Positions 60,630 through 64,000 of a stretch of DNA of 64,000 nt are shown here, in pieces. Source of the DNA: Verrucomicrobiota bacterium (lineage in GTDB: Bacteria; Verrucomicrobiota; Verrucomicrobiia; Opitutales; UBA953); NCBI GenBank assembly GCA_016871725.1, contig VHCL01000001.1:62001-126000 (forward strand), read 5' to 3'. The notes beneath the pieces were generated by a model. It was not told the DNA's origin, made no database searches, and worked only from the letters and a program-made list of their open reading frames with translations. Position 1 is the first letter of the stretch. Each line of letters starts with the position of its first letter. The position numbers and the translations under genes are program-made.

Positions 60630-61429
60630 ACGCGGCCCTGCTCGCCTACTGGACGCATGACCTCGACCCGGTCGCGTTCCGTTTCCCGGAGAGCTGGGGC
60701 CTGCGCGGGGTGCATTGGTACGGGCTGGCCTACGCGGCCGGCTTCATGGTGGCCGCCTGGCTGCTCGGCCGGTGGCGGCGTGCCGGCCTCACGCCGCTGC
60801 GCGCTGCCCTCGACGAGTCCGCGCTGATCACCGCGGTGATGGTCGGCGTGATCGCCGGCGGCCGTCTCGGCCACGTTCTGCTCTACGCCCGCGCGGAGTT
60901 CGCCGCCGATCCGCTGATGCTCTTCCGGGTCTGGGAGGGCGGCATGGCCAGCCACGGCGGCTTCCTCGGCGTGCTCCTCGCCGGCGTCTGGTTCGCGCGC
61001 CGCGTCCGGGCCGATTTCTTCGCGGTCGGCGACCTGCTCTGCGCCCTCGCGCCGGCCGGCCTCCTGTTCGGACGGATCGCCAACTTCATCAACGGCGAGC
61101 TCGTCGGCGACCCCTCGTACCTCCCTTGGGCGGTGATCTTCCCGCGCGAAGGCGCCGAGCCGCGGCATCCGTCGCAGCTCTACGAGGCCTTCGCCGAAGG
61201 GCTGCTCCCGCTCCTCTGGGTGCTCCGCCGCTATCCGCTGCGCCTGCCGTCCGGTCGTCTCGCCGGCGAATTCCTCCTGCTCTATTCCGTCGGCCGCATC
61301 GTCTGCGAGGCCTTCCGTTCGCCCGACGACGGCTACGTCCTCGGTCTCACGGCGGGCCAGTTCTGGACGCTCCCGCTCGCCGCCTTCGGCGCCTGGCTGG
61401 TCCTCCGCTCCCGGCGGCGGACTGAATGA
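60626..61429 (+). CDS. lgt: prolipoprotein diacylglyceryl transferase
   Basis: The 267-residue inner-membrane enzyme attaches diacylglycerol to the lipobox Cys of prolipoproteins. The family signature GRIANFINGELVG is present, as is the H-Y/P-S pattern (RHPSQLYEA) and about seven membrane segments. Length and order are normal. NamZ in this window carries a lipobox that would be a substrate. Confidence 0.95.
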   Translation: MNAALLAYWTHDLDPVAFRFPESWGLRGVHWYGLAYAAGFMVAAWLLGRWRRAGLTPLRAALDESALITAVMVGVIAGGRLGHVLLYARAEFAADPLMLFRVWEGGMASHGGFLGVLLAGVWFARRVRADFFAVGDLLCALAPAGLLFGRIANFINGELVGDPSYLPWAVIFPREGAEPRHPSQLYEAFAEGLLPLLWVLRRYPLRLPSGRLAGEFLLLYSVGRIVCEAFRSPDDGYVLGLTAGQFWTLPLAAFGAWLVLRSRRRTE

Positions 61430-61471
61430 TGTTGCCCGTGCGGGCCGGGGATGGGAAAACCCCCCTGCGCC

Positions 61472-62635
61472 ATGACGAACGTCCCGCTCCTTGACCTCGG
61501 CCCGCAGAACCGCGCCCTCGAAGCGCAGTTCGAAGCCGCCTTCCGCGACGTCCTCCGCTCGAACATGTTCATCATGGGCCCGCGCCTGGAGGCCTTCGAG
61601 AAGGACTGCGCCGCGTTCCTCGGCGTGAAGCACGCCCTCGGCGTCTCCTCCGGCACCGACGCGCTCCTGCTCGCGCTCATGGCGCTCGGCCTCGGCGAGG
61701 GCGACGAGGTCCTCATCCCGTCCTTCACCTTCTTCGCCACCGCCGGTTCCGTCGCCCGCCTCGGCGCCACGCCGGTCTGGGTCGACGTCGATCCGCACCA
61801 CTTCAACCTCGACCTCGCCGACGCCGCCCGGAAGGTCGGTCCGCGCACGCGCGCGGTCATGCCGGTGCACCTCTTCGGCCAGTCCGGCGACCTCGACGCC
61901 CTGCAGGCCTTCGCCGCCGCGCACCGGCTCCGCGTGGTCGAGGACGCCGCCCAGTCGATGGGCGCGCGCTGGAAAGGCCGCGCGACGATGTCGGTCGGCG
62001 ACTTCGGCGCGACGAGCTTCTTCCCGTCCAAGAACCTCGGCGGCATGGGCGATTCCGGCCTGGTCACGACCCAGGACGACGCGCTCGCCGAACGCGCCCG
62101 CATCCTCCGCGTCCACGGCATGCAGCCGAAGTATCATCACCGCGAGGTGGGCGCCAACTTCCGCATGGACCCGCTCCAGGCGGCGCTGCTGCACCTCAAG
62201 CTCCCGCACCTGCCGTCGTACAACTGCGCGCGCGCGGGCAACGCCATCTTCTACCAGACGGCCCTGAAGGGCGCCCGCGGGATCGCCGAGAACCGCCCCG
62301 GCGCCGACAAGGCCGCGAAGATCCTCCTGCCGGTCGACTTTTCCGGCCAGGGCATCTGGAACCAGTTCACGCTCCGCGTGCCCGGCGGCCGCCGCGACGC
62401 GCTCAAGGCCTTCCTCACCGCGCGCAAGATCGGCTGCGAGATATACTACCCGATACCGCTCCACCGCCAGCAGTGCTTCGTCGACCACAGGTACCGCGGC
62501 CACGACCGCGTGCCCGTCTCCGAGCAGCTCGCCGCCGAAGTCCTCAGCATCCCGATCTTCCCCGAGCTCACCGCCGAACAGCGCCAGTGGGTCGCCGACT
62601 CGCTCGCCGATTTCGCGGCGGGGAAGAGCGAGTAA
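61472..62635 (+). CDS. DegT/DnrJ/EryC1/StrS-family aminotransferase
   Basis: The 387-residue PLP enzyme begins MTNVPLLDLGPQNRALE. The family features are GVSSGTDALLLALMALGLGEGDEVLIPSFTFFATAGSV, VDVDPHHFNLDL, VEDAAQSMGARWKG, and SFFPSKNLGGMGDSGLV with the PLP-binding Lys. These enzymes aminate keto-sugars for surface polysaccharides. It follows lgt after a 42-base gap; an ATG at 61451 was rejected as 7 non-homologous residues. Substrate unknown. Confidence 0.92.
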   Translation: MTNVPLLDLGPQNRALEAQFEAAFRDVLRSNMFIMGPRLEAFEKDCAAFLGVKHALGVSSGTDALLLALMALGLGEGDEVLIPSFTFFATAGSVARLGATPVWVDVDPHHFNLDLADAARKVGPRTRAVMPVHLFGQSGDLDALQAFAAAHRLRVVEDAAQSMGARWKGRATMSVGDFGATSFFPSKNLGGMGDSGLVTTQDDALAERARILRVHGMQPKYHHREVGANFRMDPLQAALLHLKLPHLPSYNCARAGNAIFYQTALKGARGIAENRPGADKAAKILLPVDFSGQGIWNQFTLRVPGGRRDALKAFLTARKIGCEIYYPIPLHRQQCFVDHRYRGHDRVPVSEQLAAEVLSIPIFPELTAEQRQWVADSLADFAAGKSE

Positions 62636-62715
62636 AAGGTTTTAGCGGTTAGCGGTTGGCGGTAAGCGGTTGGGAACGTAACAAAAGCCTCAGGCGACGG
62701 GTGCCGAGTTCCGAG

Positions 62716-62740
62716 GTAGGGGCGCGACGGTGTCGCGACC
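62716..62740 (+). repeat. REP-like unit with GTAG head (forward)
   Basis: GTAG (62716-62719) is followed by a GC-rich palindrome: CGCGAC (62723-62728), 3-nt loop, GTCGCG (62732-62737). The layout of a conserved tetranucleotide followed by a hairpin is the standard REP architecture. It pairs with the reverse unit 15 bases on. Confidence 0.75.
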
Positions 62741-62755
62741 TTTTTGAGAATAGCC

Positions 62756-62780
62756 GGACGCGTCACCGACGCGTCCCTAC
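62756..62780 (-). repeat. REP-like unit with GTAG head (reverse)
   Basis: Read on the minus strand it begins GTAG (62780-62777) and continues into a perfect 9-bp hairpin (GGACGCGTC/GACGCGTCC, 3-nt loop). It is inverted relative to the unit at 62716-62740, giving a BIME-type pair. Confidence 0.78.
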
Positions 62781-62883
62781 CTCAAGACACCCCAGCCAAT
62801 GATCCGGTCTCCGGTTTCCCTTTGATGCGCAACTAGCCGCCAACCGCTAACCGCTAACCGCCAATACCTCGGCGCTTACGCGC

Positions 62884-63219
62884 TCAGAAGAACCGGATCG
62901 TCTTGATCCGCATCTTCTCGTGCTCCTCGTCGGTGCACGGGGCGTCGATCGGCACGGCCGGGGCCTTGTCGTTCGGGACGCCGAGCTTGTTGGCCAGGAG
63001 ATACTGCTCCACTTCGGCGCCGGAGACGTCGGGCAGCATGACGCCGTCGATCTCGACGCAGGGGGAGAGGCGCTGGCCGGACTTCTCGACCATCTCGGCG
63101 TAGTTCGCCGGGTTGTTGATGATGTCCACGTCCACGTAGTTCAGGGCGTACTTCGCCATGATGGCGCGCACGCCGTTGCTCCAGCCGCAGCTGGGTTTGA
63201 GGTAACAACGGATGTCCAT
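62884..63219 (-). CDS. glutaredoxin-like protein with CGWS motif
   Basis: The 111-residue protein has IRCYLKPSCGWSNGVRAIM: a thioredoxin-fold start with a monothiol-type CGWS in place of CPYC, then YVDVDIINNPANYAEMV, and a LSPCVEIDG segment with a cis-Pro position. It probably takes part in thiol or Fe-S chemistry; the exact subfamily is uncertain. A Cys-containing C-terminal stretch (APCTDEEHEKM) is additional. It lies next to the REP-type repeat, in the opposite orientation to the aminotransferase. Confidence 0.78.
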   Translation of the reverse strand: MDIRCYLKPSCGWSNGVRAIMAKYALNYVDVDIINNPANYAEMVEKSGQRLSPCVEIDGVMLPDVSGAEVEQYLLANKLGVPNDKAPAVPIDAPCTDEEHEKMRIKTIRFF

Positions 63220-63250
63220 GTCCCCACTGATGGCGGGGTTCTCCGGGGAA

Positions 63251-64000
63251 TCAAGCCCGGCGGGCCCTTCGGCCGCCGTTTTCTCCGCCGGCCTGGGCCG
63301 GTTCGTACCAGTAGCCGATGCCGTGGATCGTCCGCAGGCTGTCCAGCTTGCGCCCGTGGTCCTCGAACGCGTCGCGGATCTTGGCGACGTACTGGTCCAG
63401 GGAACGGCTGCGGATGTCGGCGTGCACGCCCCAGACGGCGTGGATGAGGCTGTGGCGGCTGATGATGACGCCGGGGTTGGCGTGCAGGTGGTAGAGGATG
63501 CCGAGCTCCTTGCGGCCGAGCTTGTGCTTCTTGCCCCCGGCGAAGACGAGCTCGAGGCGTTCGGGGTGCACTTCCGCCCCGTTGAAGAGGAAGACGTCGG
63601 TCCCGAGCGCGGCGTTGACCGTGAGGCGGCTGTCGCCCGCGGTCTCGCTGCGCCGGAGCACCGCGTGGATGCGCGCGATGAGCTCCGCGGGATGGTGCGG
63701 CTTGCCGACGAAATCGTCCGCTCCCGCCTCGAGCGCCTGGGCCACGTGCTCGCCGTCGCGCAGGGCGGAGAGGAAGATGACCGCCGGCGAATGCGGCAGC
63801 CGCCGGATCTTGTCGAGCACGGCGAGTCCGTCGAGGTCCGGCAGGTTCGGGTCGAGCAGGACGAGGTGGACGTAGGATTCGCCGACGAACTTGAGCGCGG
63901 TCGCTCCTTTGTGGAAGACTTGGGTGGAGAGGCCGGCGTTCAGGAGTTGATCGGCGAGCGCGGCGGCGAGGCTACGGTCGTCTTCAATGATGACCACCAA
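63251..64000 (-). CDS. OmpR-type response regulator (5' end at window boundary)
   Basis: At least 249 residues of a two-domain regulator. The receiver has IIEDDRSLAAALADQL and a phospho-acceptor region LVLLDPNLPDLDG; the switch Lys lies in VGKPHHP. The C-terminal winged-helix domain has LGRKELGILYHLHANPGVIISR and RSRSLDQYVAKIRDAFE, ending IHGIGYWYE. The first codon seen is a TTG at 64000, so the true start may lie outside the window. A Pro/Ala/Arg-rich tail follows. Partner kinase not visible. Confidence 0.86.
   Translation of the reverse strand: MVVIIEDDRSLAAALADQLLNAGLSTQVFHKGATALKFVGESYVHLVLLDPNLPDLDGLAVLDKIRRLPHSPAVIFLSALRDGEHVAQALEAGADDFVGKPHHPAELIARIHAVLRRSETAGDSRLTVNAALGTDVFLFNGAEVHPERLELVFAGGKKHKLGRKELGILYHLHANPGVIISRHSLIHAVWGVHADIRSRSLDQYVAKIRDAFEDHGRKLDSLRTIHGIGYWYEPAQAGGENGGRRARRA

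Larger units (their letters stand above)
62636..62883. repeat. REP/BIME-type intergenic element with flanking inverted repeats
   Basis: The gap between the aminotransferase and glutaredoxin-like genes has a layered structure. A 21-bp perfect inverted repeat made of AGCGGTT units lies at 62642-62662 and 62837-62857. Inside are two REP-like palindromes in opposite orientation. One, with head GTAG, is at 62716-62740 (CGCGAC/GTCGCG stem). The other is at 62756-62780 on the minus strand (GTAG head as CTAC on plus; perfect 9-bp GGACGCGTC/GACGCGTCC stem). GTAG-headed inverted REP pairs are the bacterial interspersed mosaic elements mobilised by RAYT transposases. No RAYT gene is in the window. Confidence 0.8.

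Noticed and set aside
62642-62662. AGCGGTT units as a CRISPR array
   Set aside because: Only two to three short units and no spacers of uniform length; better explained as an inverted repeat around a REP-type element.

Overview
The window is high-GC, gene-dense bacterial chromosome with short intergenic gaps, many 4-nt ATGA/GTGA overlaps, no rRNA, no phage and no recognisable transposase. The gene set (DUF5069 protein, membrane-anchored FGE-sulfatase-like protein, NamZ/DUF1343, long PurF, TonB-like/PA14-like paralogues, REP-type repeats with a GTAG head, an L-fucose-type sugar operon) points to a Verrucomicrobiota bacterium, most likely Opitutae. That assignment is inference from gene content; no marker phylogeny was run.

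Layout, left to right. 1-2.5 kb: end of mnmE, then mnmG, with two perfect parS-like palindromes (one inside mnmG, one just after it). 2.6-4.7 kb: PhoB/PhoR-like two-component pair, a bidirectional terminator and tRNA-Gly(GCC). 4.8-8.9 kb (minus strand): HemX/CcsA-like protein, a short glutamyl-tRNA reductase, an NtrC-type sigma-54 activator and a PstS-like binding protein, all tightly coupled. 9.0-12.6 kb: DUF5069, LMW phosphatase, a solitary RelE-like protein, pssA, a candidate replication origin and dnaN. 12.6-16.1 kb (minus): tyrA, a fused aroA-cmk and plsC. 16.2-27.3 kb: FGE-like membrane protein, WbpM/CapD-type epimerase, purEK, small membrane proteins, prmA, purN, namZ, purF. 27.3-33.3 kb: hypothetical, Nudix and aldo/keto reductase genes, then mutM, rsmD, rsmE, pdxH. 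33.4-40.0 kb: complete F1Fo ATP synthase operon atpBEFHAGDC. 40.0-44.1 kb: deoxysugar (L-fucose-like) operon. 44.1-46.8 kb (minus): two tandem TonB-like/PA14-like paralogues. 46.9-54.5 kb: SlyX-like, HMCES/YedK, cupin, ROK kinase, beta-helix protein, GT2, FmdB zinc ribbon, site-2 protease, a RodZ-like gene broken at a T6 run, HNH protein. 54.5-64 kb: tRNA-Gly(TCC) and (CCC), DUF421, M24 peptidase, DUF2103-like, pabBC, CNNM/CBS protein, lgt, DegT aminotransferase, a REP/BIME-type repeat, a glutaredoxin-like protein and a truncated OmpR-type regulator.

Taken together, mnmE-mnmG, two parS-like sites about 1.2 kb apart, and a DnaA-box-like cluster next to an AT-rich patch directly before dnaN suggest an origin-proximal region. 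The aroA-cmk fusion, the split rodZ, the short hemA, the paired PA14-like paralogues and the BIME-like element are the clearest departures from textbook gene structures. No CRISPR array or obvious defence island was seen.
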